Part shown: positions 49,595-58,607 of the stretch, one piece after another
Layout of the letters: the number at the start of each line of letters is the position of its first letter
How positions within the stretch are numbered: position 1 is the stretch's first letter
NCBI RefSeq assembly: GCF_015670745.1
Contig: NZ_JADPCH010000007.1
Location: forward strand, 26,256-90,255
DNA length: 64,000 nt
Source: Collinsella aerofaciens
Lineage (GTDB): Bacteria > Actinomycetota > Coriobacteriia > Coriobacteriales > Coriobacteriaceae
Reading direction: 5' to 3'
The notes under the pieces: model-generated
Told to the model about the DNA's origin: nothing
The model's database searches: none
Seen by the model: only the letters and a program-made list of their open reading frames with translations
Made by a program: the position numbers and the translations under genes

Positions 49595-50995
49595 CTAATC
49601 AACCACGTGGGTCGTGGCGACCTGTTTGAGCCAAGCCGCCGACTTCTTAAGGCGGCGCTTATAGCCGTCCATAAGGTCGACCTCGACAAAGCCGTAACGA
49701 TTCTTAAAGGCATTGGCCCAAGACCAGTTATCGATGACGGCCCAATAATGGTATCCGCGGCACTTGGCGCCCTCGGCAATTGCCTTGGCAACCCACTCCA
49801 GGTGCTGGCGTACAAAGTCGACACGGTAGTCATCCTGGATGGTTCCTTCGGCGTCACGGTTCTTGTATTCGTCCATGATGCCGATGCCGTTCTCGGAAAC
49901 GAACCACTCAAGATCGGGGTAGTTCTTGGCGCAGTTCATGCCAAAGTCGTAGAGGCCCTGCGGGTAGATTTCCCAGCCGCGGCTCTCGTTCATAACGGCG
50001 TCGGGCCACACGTACTCGTCGGCAAAGTGCGGCAGGCCGTACTGGTCAATCTTGCTCGCCGGCGCCTGAACGCGCGTGGGGTGGTAGTAGTTGCAGCCGA
50101 GCCAGTCGACAACACCCTGCTTGAGAATCTCTTGGTCGCCGGCACGGAACGGGAGCTTAACGCCGCCCTCGGCCAGGCTGTCGAGCACGTCGGCAGGAAG
50201 CTCGCCCTTGGTAATAAGGTCGAGCCACCAGCGATTGTTGATGCCGCTGGTCATACGCACGGCCTCAAGGTCCGCCTCGCTGGGGTTCTCCTTGGTGTAG
50301 ACCGGGGTAAAGCAGTTGATCATGCCGATTTTGGCATCGGCGCGAACGGCGCCCTCGTCATAGGCGCGACGGTAGTTGGCCACGGCCAGCGCGTGCGCCA
50401 GCGAGATGTGATACTGCACGGTGCGGGCGCGACCATAGTCGTGGAGCTGCGGGAACCACACACCCTCCTGATAGCGCTGTTCGGGCTCGACGATGGGCTC
50501 GTTAAAGGTGAACCAGTACTTAATCTCCTGGCCAAACTCGTGGAAGGCGACATCGGCGTAATGCGCGTAAGCCTCGACGACCTCACGGCTCTCCCAGCCG
50601 CCACGGTTAAAGAGGTAGGTGGGCATGTCAAAGTGGTACAAGTTGACAAACGGCTCCAGGCCGGCCTCGCGAGAGGCGCAGAACAGCTCGTGATACCACG
50701 CAGCGCCCTCCTCGTTGAGGTTGCCGTCGGCATCGAGCAGACGGCTCCACTGGATGGAAGTGCGATAGGTATCCAGGCCCAAGTCCTTCAAAATGCGAAA
50801 GTCTTCCTGGTACTTGGCCATAAAGTCGTTGCCGGCATAAGAGCCAACGCAGTTGTAGAACGAACCCAGATCCTGGATGGACCAGGTGTCCCACAGGTTC
50901 TCGAGCTTGCCGCCCTGGTTCCACTGACCCTCAGTCTGCGGGCCGGACATAGCAGCGCCAAAGAAGAAGTCGTTAGGCAGCTGATACTGTGCCAT
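49595..50995 (-). CDS. GH1 6-phospho-beta-glucosidase
   Basis: 466 residues from the ATG at 50995 (GAGGA upstream). Retaining GH1 barrel: acid/base Glu in WFTFNEPIVEP and nucleophile Glu in WFVSENGIGIMDEY. Opening LPNDFFFGAAMSGPQTEGQWNQGGK is usual. It hydrolyses phosphorylated beta-glucosides brought in by the adjacent EIIC/B/A. The C-terminal end (DLMDGYKRRLKKSAAWLKQVA) fits BglA-type rather than LacG. A GntR regulator is divergent upstream. Confidence 0.92.
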   Translation of the reverse strand: MAQYQLPNDFFFGAAMSGPQTEGQWNQGGKLENLWDTWSIQDLGSFYNCVGSYAGNDFMAKYQEDFRILKDLGLDTYRTSIQWSRLLDADGNLNEEGAAWYHELFCASREAGLEPFVNLYHFDMPTYLFNRGGWESREVVEAYAHYADVAFHEFGQEIKYWFTFNEPIVEPEQRYQEGVWFPQLHDYGRARTVQYHISLAHALAVANYRRAYDEGAVRADAKIGMINCFTPVYTKENPSEADLEAVRMTSGINNRWWLDLITKGELPADVLDSLAEGGVKLPFRAGDQEILKQGVVDWLGCNYYHPTRVQAPASKIDQYGLPHFADEYVWPDAVMNESRGWEIYPQGLYDFGMNCAKNYPDLEWFVSENGIGIMDEYKNRDAEGTIQDDYRVDFVRQHLEWVAKAIAEGAKCRGYHYWAVIDNWSWANAFKNRYGFVEVDLMDGYKRRLKKSAAWLKQVATTHVVD

Positions 50996-51029
50996 CAAAG
51001 TCCTCGCTTTCGTGTTCTAGAGCTTACGG

Positions 51030-51119
51030 TTGGAGACGGGTTTGCTTTGGCAGGTTATCCGGCGCGGGCGCGCACCGGTTATACCGATATCCAACCCACC
51101 AAAACAAAACCGTCCCCAA
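51030..51119. repeat. REP-like inverted repeat with 27-base arms
   Basis: Arms 51030-51056 and 51093-51119 are inverted copies with about five mismatches, each containing GGxGACGG and TTTGGCAGG or its partner. The middle holds GCGCGGGCGCGC. It lies between the GH1 gene and its divergent regulator. The remaining intergenic sequence to 51298 is AT-rich and probably carries both promoters. Confidence 0.72.
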
Positions 51120-51298
51120 ACGGTCGATCCTGTTGTGCGGAAGGATTCCGTTCGTTGCTTAAACTATAGCGCTCTAATTCTAAAAGTAAAGCGTCTTTTT
51201 CTTTTTTCTTTCTCGAACTTCTTAGATAAAAGTTATATGGGTGCCTTGTTGAGGGTTATACTTACTTGCGTATTGATATATGTCGGAAAGGAGGTTCC

Positions 51299-52018
51299 AT
51301 GATTCCCAAATACGAGGCGATAGCTGCAGATATTCGCCGAAGCATCGAGGATGGCGCTCTTAAACCGGGCGACAAGCTTCCCACCGTCGTTGAGTTCTGC
51401 GAGCTCTATAGCGTTTCCAAAATCACCGTCAAACGAGCTATCGAGCAAATCACCGAGGAAGGTCTTATTACCAGCCGACGCGGATCGGGCACCTACGTTA
51501 AGGACACGGCGGGGCTTCCCGGCCAGGCATTTTTCCAAGGCAAAAACGACCGTGCCCAGGGCTTTTCGTATGAGCACCGCGGGGAGAAGGTCACCTCGGT
51601 GGTCTACGATTTCTCAATTGTTAATCCACCAGCGGACATCGCAGCCCAGCTGGGAATTGCCGAGGATGACTTTGCCTATCACATCGTGCGCGTACGTCAG
51701 GCCGATGGGAAGCCCATCGTTATCGAATACACCTACATGCCCCTCGAGCTGATTCCAGGCCTTAAAAAGAAGGACCTGTACGGATCGGTCTACCGCTTCA
51801 TCCGCGAGCAATGTGGTCTGAAGATTTCGAGCTTCCACCGTACCATTCGCGCCGTGGCAGCAACCGAGGAAGAAGCCGAGCGTCTGGACACCAAGCCTGG
51901 CTCTCCCCTGCTCGAGCTCACCCAGATTGGATTTTTGGACAGCGGCGCCGCCTTTGAGTATTCGATCTCGCGCAACGTTGGCGACCGCTTTGAGCTGCAC
52001 AATGTAACGTTGGCATAG
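51299..52018 (+). CDS. GntR-family regulator (HutC/UTRA type) of beta-glucoside genes
   Basis: 239 residues from the ATG at 51299, which has a perfect AAAGGAGG upstream. Winged helix: YEAIAADIRRSIEDGALKPGDKLPTVVEFCELYSVSKITVKRAIEQITEEGLITSRRGSGTYV. The UTRA domain follows. Divergent to the GH1-EIIC-EIIB-EIIA genes and therefore their likely repressor. A phospho-beta-glucoside is the likely signal, as for BglR/CelR-type GntR proteins. Confidence 0.92.
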   Translation: MIPKYEAIAADIRRSIEDGALKPGDKLPTVVEFCELYSVSKITVKRAIEQITEEGLITSRRGSGTYVKDTAGLPGQAFFQGKNDRAQGFSYEHRGEKVTSVVYDFSIVNPPADIAAQLGIAEDDFAYHIVRVRQADGKPIVIEYTYMPLELIPGLKKKDLYGSVYRFIREQCGLKISSFHRTIRAVAATEEEAERLDTKPGSPLLELTQIGFLDSGAAFEYSISRNVGDRFELHNVTLA

Positions 52019-52091
52019 GTTTTTGTAGTCATGCGGGCGCTCGTTTTGAGCAGCTTTACGCGGCGCCCGCGCAACACAATGGGGTATGAAT

Positions 52092-53024
52092 ATGTCCGAT
52101 TTAATTAAGCTGACGCCGCTCTTCCACGAGAAGATCTGGGGCGGCCGCCAGCTCGAAACCGTTTTCGGCTACGACATTCCCGAGGGTCCCATCGGTGAGT
52201 GCTGGGCCATCTCGGCCCATCCCAACGGCGACTGCCAGATTGCGGAGGGACCGTACGCCGGCCACACGCTGTCGTGGCTGTGGGCCGAGCACCGCGAGCT
52301 CTTTGGCAACTGCGAGGGCAAGGAGTTCCCGCTGCTCATCAAGATTCTGGACGCCAAGGACGACCTTTCGATCCAGATTCATCCCAACGACGAGTACGCC
52401 GCCGAGCACGAGAACGGCAGCCTGGGTAAAACCGAGTGCTGGTACGTGCTGGATTGCGAGCCCGGCTCCACGATCATCGTCGGCCAGCGTGCTAAAGACC
52501 GCACCGAGGCCGCACAGATGATCGAGGACGGTCGCTGGGACGACATGCTCAACGTGCTACCGATCCACAAGGGCGACTTTTTCCAGATTGATTCCGGCAC
52601 TGTGCATGCCATCAAGACCGGCACGCTCATTTTGGAGACGCAGCAGTCGAGCGACGTGACGTATCGCCTGTATGACTACGACCGCCCTGGCACCGACGGC
52701 AAGCTGCGTCCCCTGCACATTGAGCAGAGCCTCGACTGCATCGACTTTGATGCTCAGGCTCCGACCGACGGCACGGTGACCGCGCCCGAGGTGGACGGCG
52801 TGACCGAGCTCGAGTCTAACTCCTGCTACACCGTCGATCGCGTACGTGTTGACGGCAACAAGACCCTCGACCAGCGCTGGCCCTTCATGTGCCTGTCGGT
52901 CATCGACGGTGAAGGCACCGTCTGCGGCGACCCCGTCCACAAGGGAAGCCACCTGCTGGCCCCGAGCACCGTCAGCTCCATCGACCTCGAAGGCAAGATG
53001 GAACTGATCATCAGCCACCTCTAG
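52092..53024 (+). CDS. manA: Mannose-6-phosphate isomerase, class I
   Basis: 310 residues from the ATG at 52092, chosen because GGGG lies 7 bases upstream; an ATG two codons earlier is possible. Converts mannose-6-P to fructose-6-P. Cupin metal residues are visible in LSIQIHPNDEYAAEHENG and in FFQIDSGTVHAIKTGTLI. The opening PLFHEKIWGGRQLETVFGYDIPEG is typical. Short bacterial form. It is 73 bases after the GntR gene on the same strand but probably has its own control. Confidence 0.93.
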   Translation: MSDLIKLTPLFHEKIWGGRQLETVFGYDIPEGPIGECWAISAHPNGDCQIAEGPYAGHTLSWLWAEHRELFGNCEGKEFPLLIKILDAKDDLSIQIHPNDEYAAEHENGSLGKTECWYVLDCEPGSTIIVGQRAKDRTEAAQMIEDGRWDDMLNVLPIHKGDFFQIDSGTVHAIKTGTLILETQQSSDVTYRLYDYDRPGTDGKLRPLHIEQSLDCIDFDAQAPTDGTVTAPEVDGVTELESNSCYTVDRVRVDGNKTLDQRWPFMCLSVIDGEGTVCGDPVHKGSHLLAPSTVSSIDLEGKMELIISHL

Positions 53025-53049
53025 GTCGCAGCAACAACCAAAACGCAAC

Positions 53050-53085
53050 AAGGGGCTCCCCCGTCCACCAACGGAGGAGCCCCTT
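53050..53085. terminator. Hairpin downstream of manA
   Basis: Perfect 10-bp arms AAGGGGCTCC (53050-53059) and GGAGCCCCTT (53076-53085). No clear T run follows on either strand, so termination is uncertain. Confidence 0.55.
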
Positions 53086-53166
53086 ATCCATATATATCAG
53101 CCCACCCGGCTCTCCAGATCAAAAAAGCGGACGAGCAGAGCGACGTTCGCAAGCAACGTTATCTAA

Positions 53167-53295
53167 GGACCTGGACGGGCGTATGGGGCAACATCGATCG
53201 CGAGTTCCGCACGAGCCGGAGAGCACTTAATGTGCTCTCCGTGCGAGCAGGACTGCCCGAGCAGGCGATGTTGCCCCATACGCCCGCCCAGGTCC
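53167..53295. repeat. 129-bp compound palindrome between manA and pcrA
   Basis: Outer arms of 30 bases (53167-53196 and 53266-53295) are inverted copies with one mismatch; they contain CGGGCGTATGGGGCAACATC. Between them a second hairpin, GGAGAGCAC/GTGCTCTCC with flanking CGCACG/CGTGCG, closes on a short TTAAT loop. It ends 8 bases before the pcrA stop. It has no T run and contains no reading frame. It could form a cruciform or a long RNA hairpin in either transcript. Confidence 0.85.
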
Positions 53296-53302
53296 GCCGG
53301 GA

Positions 53303-56203
53303 TCACGACAGCTTGACGATCGGAGCAAAGCCCTTCATTAGCTTTTTGGTCTGGCCGGTCTTTTCAAATTGAACCTCGATCATGTCTCCAACGACCGAAA
53401 TCACAGTACCCATGCCAAAGGTCTTGTGGCTCACGGTGTCGCCTGCGGAAAAGTCCTGCGATGCGCTGGCGCGATCGACCTTGCGCTCCACCGTCGGCGA
53501 CACCTTGGACGTGGCCTTCTTGGCTCGCGGCGCACCCGAGCCAAAGGTCGAGGCCACACGACCGGCGTCGGGCGACACCCCACGATGGCGCTCGGTCCCG
53601 TAGGTGCTTCCACCAAAGAAATCGTCGAAGCTCGATCCGCCGCGCGAACCGGAGCCGCCGGTCGAACGCGTATACGAGCCAAACACCTTGCCGCCATACA
53701 TTTCCGAACCCATGCCCGAGCCAAAGGTGCCGTGGCGGTCGCCACGTTTCTCCCAGCCCGTGCCCTCAAAACCGGCAGAACCGATGCCGCTAAACTCGAT
53801 GTCCTCAAACGGAATCTCGTTGAGGAAGCGCGAGCGCGGGTTGGCAGAGGTCGAACCGTAGGTGCGACGCGTGGCCGCATAGGTCAGGAACAGGCGCTTA
53901 CGGGCACGCGTGATGGCAACGTAGGCCAGGCGACGCTCCTCCTCGAGCTTGCCCGGGTCATCGCTGCCGCCAAAGTCGTGCACATGCGGAAAGATGCCTT
54001 CCTCCATGCCGGCCACGAACACCGCGGGGAACTCCAGGCCCTTGGCGGAGTGAATGGTCATCATGGTGATGGCATGCGTCTCGCCGGCCAGGGAATCCAA
54101 GTCGGAGCGCAGGGCCAGCCACTCCATGAGAGCAGGCAGCGCCTTGCAGGTGAGTGGGCCGTAGGTGCGCTCGATCTCGTCGGCATGCACGGCGCCCGCG
54201 GGCAGCTCTGTCGGCGCGGCATAGGCGTTGCCCGCGATAGCGGCAGCCAGGGCATCCTGCGGCGAGAGCGCCGGGGCCGCCAGGCTGTCGAGCGGATTGG
54301 AACCCGCGGCGTCACGCGCGCCAACGAGCGCCTCAAACGAAGACGTGGGCGCAGACGGGCCGGGCTCGGGCGCAGGCACGCTCACCACAACGGGCTCGGG
54401 CTCGGCGTCGACAGGCACATCGGCAACACCGGCAGCGCGCAGCTCTTCTAAGCTCTCGAGCGTACCCTCGATATCCTCGTGCGTCTCCTCAAACTCGGCA
54501 GCGACGCCCAAGAATTCCTGGATGTTCTCGGCGCGACTCTCGGACTCCATGGTGCCCTCGGCGCGGAAGGCCTGCAGCAGGCCCGTCTTGTCGACAATCA
54601 TCTCGACGACGTCCTTGAGCTCGCCGTCCATGCGCCGGCCCTCGCGCACCAGCGCCACAAAGCTCGACAGGCCGTTGCGCACCTTGGCGCTAAACATGCC
54701 CGTCTCGGCGCACGCGATCTCACAGGCTTGGAAGAACGAGCAGCAGTTGTCGCGTGCCAGCTGCTCAATCTTTTGAATCGAAGTGGAGCCGATGCCGCGG
54801 CGCGGCGTGTTGATGACACGCTTGACGCTCATCTCGTCGGCCGGGTTCACGATCATCTTGAGGTAGGCCATGACGTCGCGGATCTCGGCGCGGTCGAAGA
54901 ATCGCGTGCCGCCAACGATTTTGTAGGGCACGCCCGCGCGCAGGAACATATCTTCGAGGATACGCGACTGGGCGTTGGTGCGATAGAACACAGCGATATC
55001 GTCGTAGCTCGTGCCTTTGGCATGCAGTTTCTCGATCTCGCCGGCAATCCAGCGGCCCTCGTCGCGCTCGTCGTTCGCCTGAAAGGCCTGGATCTTCTCG
55101 CCATCGCCCTCGGCCGTAAACAGGCGCTTGTCCTTGCGCTGCGAGTTGTGGCGAACAACAGCATTGGCGGCGCTCAGGATGTGACCGGTGGAGCGATAGT
55201 TCTGCTCCAGCTTGACGGTCTTGCAGTTTTTAAAGTCCTTCTCAAAGTCCAGGATGTTGGTGATGTCGGCGCCGCGCCAGCTATAAATGGACTGGTCATC
55301 GTCGCCTACGACCATGAGGTTTTGGTACTTGGCGGCCAGCAGGTTGGCGATCTCGTACTGGACGTGGTTGGTGTCCTGATACTCGTCGACGCTAATGTAG
55401 CGGAAGCGCTCTTGGTACTTGTCGAGCACCTCGGGGCGGGTGCGTAGCAGCTCGAGTGCGCGCACGAGCAGGTCGTCGAAGTCCATCGCGTTGGCGGCGC
55501 GCAGGCGGCGCTCCAGCTCCATATAGACCTGTGCGGCCTTTTTGTCGTTGGGGCTGTCGGCGGATTTGAGCATGTCCTCGGGGCCGATCATGGCGTTTTT
55601 GGCCGAGCTGATCTTGCTGCGGATCATGTTGATGGGGAATTGCTTTTGCTCGATGCCGAGCGCCTGCATAATGTCACGCACCATGCGCTTTGAATCATCG
55701 TCATCGTAGATGGTGAACTGACCGGTGTAGCCCAGCAGGTCGGCATCCTCGCGCAGCATGCGCACGCACATGGCATGGAAGGTGCACACCCACATGCCGC
55801 GGGTGCCGCTGGGAATGAGCGCTGCCAGACGCTCGCGCATCTCGGCCGCGGCCTTGTTGGTAAACGTGATGGCAAGGATCTGCCAGGGCTTAACGCCCAG
55901 GTCGCCGAGCATATGGGCGATGCGGAAGGTCAAGACGCGGGTTTTGCCCGAGCCAGCACCGGCAAGGACCAGCAACGGACCTTCGGTCGTCAGGACCGCT
56001 TCGCGCTGGGCGGGGTTAAGACTGTCGATGTCGACAAGCGGCTTAGCGGGCTTGGGTGCCGGTGCGGGAGCATCGTAGATGTCGAGCGGGACGAGCTCGG
56101 GCTCCGGCGCAGCGGGGGCAGTGTATGCATCGAGCGGCACGGGTTCCGGCGCGGGCGGCACGGGCGCAGCAGTGTTCTTTTCCCAGGGCAGGGGCTGGGT
56201 CAT
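53303..56203 (-). CDS. pcrA: ATP-dependent DNA helicase PcrA/UvrD
   Basis: 966 residues from the ATG at 56203 (GAGGAG upstream). Superfamily 1A motifs are complete: LAGAGSGKTRVLTFRIAHML (I), ITFTNKAAAEMRERL (Ia), VDEYQDTNHVQYEI (II), VVGDDDQSIYSWRGA (III), LEQNYRST (IV), MTIHSAKGLEFPAVFVAG (V) and VAITRARKRLFLTYA (VI). Two additions are notable: about 60 proline/alanine-rich residues before motif I and a low-complexity insert of about 100 residues before motif V. The end (FSAGDTVSHKTFGMGTVISV) is the PcrA RNA-polymerase-binding Tudor-like domain. Confidence 0.94.
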   Translation of the reverse strand: MTQPLPWEKNTAAPVPPAPEPVPLDAYTAPAAPEPELVPLDIYDAPAPAPKPAKPLVDIDSLNPAQREAVLTTEGPLLVLAGAGSGKTRVLTFRIAHMLGDLGVKPWQILAITFTNKAAAEMRERLAALIPSGTRGMWVCTFHAMCVRMLREDADLLGYTGQFTIYDDDDSKRMVRDIMQALGIEQKQFPINMIRSKISSAKNAMIGPEDMLKSADSPNDKKAAQVYMELERRLRAANAMDFDDLLVRALELLRTRPEVLDKYQERFRYISVDEYQDTNHVQYEIANLLAAKYQNLMVVGDDDQSIYSWRGADITNILDFEKDFKNCKTVKLEQNYRSTGHILSAANAVVRHNSQRKDKRLFTAEGDGEKIQAFQANDERDEGRWIAGEIEKLHAKGTSYDDIAVFYRTNAQSRILEDMFLRAGVPYKIVGGTRFFDRAEIRDVMAYLKMIVNPADEMSVKRVINTPRRGIGSTSIQKIEQLARDNCCSFFQACEIACAETGMFSAKVRNGLSSFVALVREGRRMDGELKDVVEMIVDKTGLLQAFRAEGTMESESRAENIQEFLGVAAEFEETHEDIEGTLESLEELRAAGVADVPVDAEPEPVVVSVPAPEPGPSAPTSSFEALVGARDAAGSNPLDSLAAPALSPQDALAAAIAGNAYAAPTELPAGAVHADEIERTYGPLTCKALPALMEWLALRSDLDSLAGETHAITMMTIHSAKGLEFPAVFVAGMEEGIFPHVHDFGGSDDPGKLEEERRLAYVAITRARKRLFLTYAATRRTYGSTSANPRSRFLNEIPFEDIEFSGIGSAGFEGTGWEKRGDRHGTFGSGMGSEMYGGKVFGSYTRSTGGSGSRGGSSFDDFFGGSTYGTERHRGVSPDAGRVASTFGSGAPRAKKATSKVSPTVERKVDRASASQDFSAGDTVSHKTFGMGTVISVVGDMIEVQFEKTGQTKKLMKGFAPIVKLS

Positions 56204-56297
56204 GGGCGACTCCTCATCTGACGGACGGCGCGCCTGCGGGCAGCGCCATAGTTTGAACCGTACCAGTATACCGAGCCGCGCGGACACACCGCCAGCC

Positions 56298-56610
56298 ATT
56301 TGGGGACGGGGTAGAAACGGTAGAAACAACGCTTGACAATACAGTGGTACGGACAGGCCATCCAATTGGCGCAAGGGAATCAGGTTAGCCTGCACCAAGT
56401 TGGCGCAAAGTAACCTGACCCCGATGCACCAAAAAATTGCGGTGAACGAGGAACTGTCGACCCCTTTAGTAAGGCCATTTAGTCCCTATTTCACCGCAAC
56501 ATTTCATAAGCCCGGATGGCAGCAGTGGCTTCGATTTGGCAAAGACTCACAATCAAAAAGTCAAGAGCTGGAGGGGTAACATTTCTGCCATTTCTACCCC
56601 GTCCCCAATT
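56298..56610. repeat. 313-bp element with about 30-base terminal inverted repeats
   Basis: The ends (56298-56327 and 56581-56610) are inverted copies with about four mismatches and contain GGGGACGGGGTAGAAA. Inside lie a TAACCTG/CAGGTTA palindrome (56381-56417) with the GCACCA motifs also found at 46089-46131, and a TTGCGGTGAA...TTCACCGCAA pair. No reading frame is inside. It fills most of the pcrA-uppP spacer. Confidence 0.75.
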
Positions 56611-56616
56611 GGCAGG

Positions 56617-57591
56617 CTAGAGACCGAGCATGGGCTCCAGAACGAAGAAGTACACGAGCACTACGATGCCCAGGATGATGCGGTAGACACCGAAGCATTT
56701 AAAGTCGTGACGACGAACAAAGCCCATAAGCCACTTGATGGCGATGAGCGACACCACAAAGGCCACGACGCAGCCCACGCCCAAGATAGCAATCTCGTTG
56801 GTGCCGAAGGTACCGCCCTTAACGAAGTACTTGACCAGCTTGAGCGCACTCGCGCCAAACATAACGGGAATGGCCAGAAAGAACGTAAATTTAGACGCCA
56901 CCGAGCGCGTGCAGCCCAGCAAAAGACCGCCGATGATGGTGGAACCAGAGCGCGACGTACCCGGCACCAGCGAGAGCACCTGGAAGCAACCGATACCCAG
57001 CGCAGTCTTCCAGCTCAGGTCCTCAAGCGTGGCAATAGAACCAAAGTCCAAATCCTCGTCATCGTCCTCGGCAATATCTGCCGCGGGCGCGGCAAAGTGC
57101 GCACCGGCGGGACGTCCGCCCGCCACCACAGCACGCGAACCAAACGAACCGGCAACGGCCATTTCCTCGCGCTTGCTCGCGCGCCAGTTCTCAATCACGA
57201 TAAACAGTACGCCGTACACAATGAGCGCCAGCGCCACGACGGGAGCATTGTAGAAATGCTCCTCCATCCAGTCGTTGAGCGGCAGACCGATCGCCGCGGC
57301 GGGAATGCAGCCGAGCACAATCTTGCCCCACAGCACCCAGGTGTCGCGACGGCCCTCCTTGCCCTTGCTGGGCGAGAACGGGTTGAGCTCACGGAAGAAC
57401 AGGACGCAGACGGCCAAAATGGCGCCAAGCTGAATCACGACCAGGAACATATTCCAGAACGTCTCGCTCACGTTCATCTTGACGAACTCGTCCACCAAGA
57501 TCATGTGACCGGTCGACGAAACAGGCAGCCATTCGGTGATGCCCTCGACCAGGCCCATGAAGGCAGATTTTAGAAGCTCGATGATATCCAA
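56617..57591 (-). CDS. uppP: Undecaprenyl-diphosphate phosphatase (BacA/UppP)
   Basis: 324 residues from a TTG at 57591, the only start that keeps the usual opening (M)DIIELLKSAFMGLVEGITEWLPVSSTGHMILVDEF; GAGGGGG stands upstream. It recycles the lipid carrier for peptidoglycan synthesis. Catalytic motifs are GITEWLPVSSTGH and VPGTSRSGSTIIGG. An acidic insert of roughly 45-50 residues (including PAADIAEDDDEDLDFGS) lies in a loop between spans, so the protein is longer than the usual 265-280 residues. Confidence 0.92.
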   Translation of the reverse strand: MDIIELLKSAFMGLVEGITEWLPVSSTGHMILVDEFVKMNVSETFWNMFLVVIQLGAILAVCVLFFRELNPFSPSKGKEGRRDTWVLWGKIVLGCIPAAAIGLPLNDWMEEHFYNAPVVALALIVYGVLFIVIENWRASKREEMAVAGSFGSRAVVAGGRPAGAHFAAPAADIAEDDDEDLDFGSIATLEDLSWKTALGIGCFQVLSLVPGTSRSGSTIIGGLLLGCTRSVASKFTFFLAIPVMFGASALKLVKYFVKGGTFGTNEIAILGVGCVVAFVVSLIAIKWLMGFVRRHDFKCFGVYRIILGIVVLVYFFVLEPMLGL

Positions 57592-57839
57592 AGGGACCCC
57601 CTCGTTAGACACCCGCCGATATTGTTCTGCGGACGGTGCGGGCGATGTCCCATTATCAACCGTTGGCGACGCGCCTGCGCCTACCCTTACCAAAAAACTC
57701 GCCCGTTCACAGAATTGCGAGCGGTCAAACCGAAATCCTTGGGTATAACTGCAACAAGATAAAGTGTCCGGCGGCCAACGCGCCCGCGCCCGCCCGACGC
57801 ACGAGCCCCGCGCCCGTGCGATAGACCAAGGAGGAAACC

Positions 57840-58277
57840 ATGAACGAGGGCTATGCCAAGGTATTTGTTTCACTCGACGGTACTGAGCAGCAGGATTTTG
57901 TGCTCGCACGCGCCATCAAGGTCGCCGCGAACAACGGCGCTAAGCTGATCATCGGCCACGTTATCGATTCCACGGCACTCGAGAGCGCCGGTTCCTATCC
58001 GGTCGATCTGGTCAACGGCCTGGAGGAGGCCTTTAAGAATTCTATTTCCAAGCAGCTCGAGGAGGTCAAGGCCAACCCCAACATTCCCGAGGTCGAGGTC
58101 ATGATTCGCGCCGGCCGCATTCGTGAGACGCTCAAAGACGAGATGCTCGACGTGGTCAAGCCCGACTTGGTGCTCTGCGGTGCCCGCGGCCTGTCCTCGA
58201 TCAAGTACGCGCTGCTGGGCTCCATCTCGACGTTCCTGCTGCGCAACACCGATTGCGACATTCTGGTCGTGAAGTAG
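57840..58277 (+). CDS. Universal stress protein (UspA family)
   Basis: 145 residues with AAGGAGG 6 bases upstream. Single Usp domain: KVFVSLDGTEQQDFVLARAIKVAANNGAKLIIGHVID at the start and LVLCGARGLSSIKYALLGSISTFLLRNTDCDILVVK at the end. The ATP-binding type has GxxGxxG-(S/T) there. Here GARGLSSIKYALLGSIS fits that pattern loosely. Cytosolic, probably induced by stress. Followed by a long hairpin and a tripled terminator. Confidence 0.92.
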   Translation: MNEGYAKVFVSLDGTEQQDFVLARAIKVAANNGAKLIIGHVIDSTALESAGSYPVDLVNGLEEAFKNSISKQLEEVKANPNIPEVEVMIRAGRIRETLKDEMLDVVKPDLVLCGARGLSSIKYALLGSISTFLLRNTDCDILVVK

Positions 58278-58290
58278 GTTCCTTCCCGCC

Positions 58291-58381
58291 GGCGCAAGGC
58301 CTGCGGGGTTATCACGCCGACGTCCTCGCCGCTTCGCGGCTGCGGGATGTCGGCTTAGATAACCCCTCCCGGCCTTGCGCC
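58291..58381 (+). repeat. 91-base compound hairpin downstream of the usp gene
   Basis: Nested arms pair: GGCGCAAGGCC/GGCCTTGCGCC, GGGGTTATC/GATAACCCC, GCCGAC/GTCGGC, and an inner GCCGC/GCGGC closed by TTC. It begins 14 bases after the usp stop codon. It may stabilise or terminate the mRNA. Confidence 0.78.
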
Positions 58382-58421
58382 TTCGTCACCGTACTTCAGC
58401 GAGTTGGCTGATAAAAGATGG

Positions 58422-58489
58422 CGTGCCGCCCCGTTTGGGGCGGCACGTTTTGTTTGGGGCGGCACGTTTTGTTTGGGGCGGCACGTTTT
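58422..58489 (+). terminator. Terminator with triplicated 3' half
   Basis: A stem CGTGCCGCCCC/GGGGCGGCACG with a GTTT loop ends in TTTT. Its loop and right arm (GTTTGGGGCGGCACGTTTT, 19 bp) are then repeated exactly in tandem twice more (58433-58451, 58452-58470, 58471-58489). Copies two and three lack their own left arms. Confidence 0.85.
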
Positions 58490-58523
58490 TGTTATGGGAG
58501 ATTCATTTGAGCCCCATAGTTGT

Positions 58524-58585
58524 GTTCACGTTCAGGAACATGGCGCCAATTGCCTTAGCTAAGTTCACGTTCGGGAACATAGCCG
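58524..58585. repeat. Two direct copies of a 23-base repeat
   Basis: GTTCACGTTCrGGAACATrG occurs at 58524 and 58563, 39 bases apart. Each copy can fold with GTTC/GAAC arms. It lies in the usp-kinase intergenic region. Confidence 0.65.
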
Positions 58586-58607
58586 CCCGCACCGCAAGAC
58601 GGCCCGC

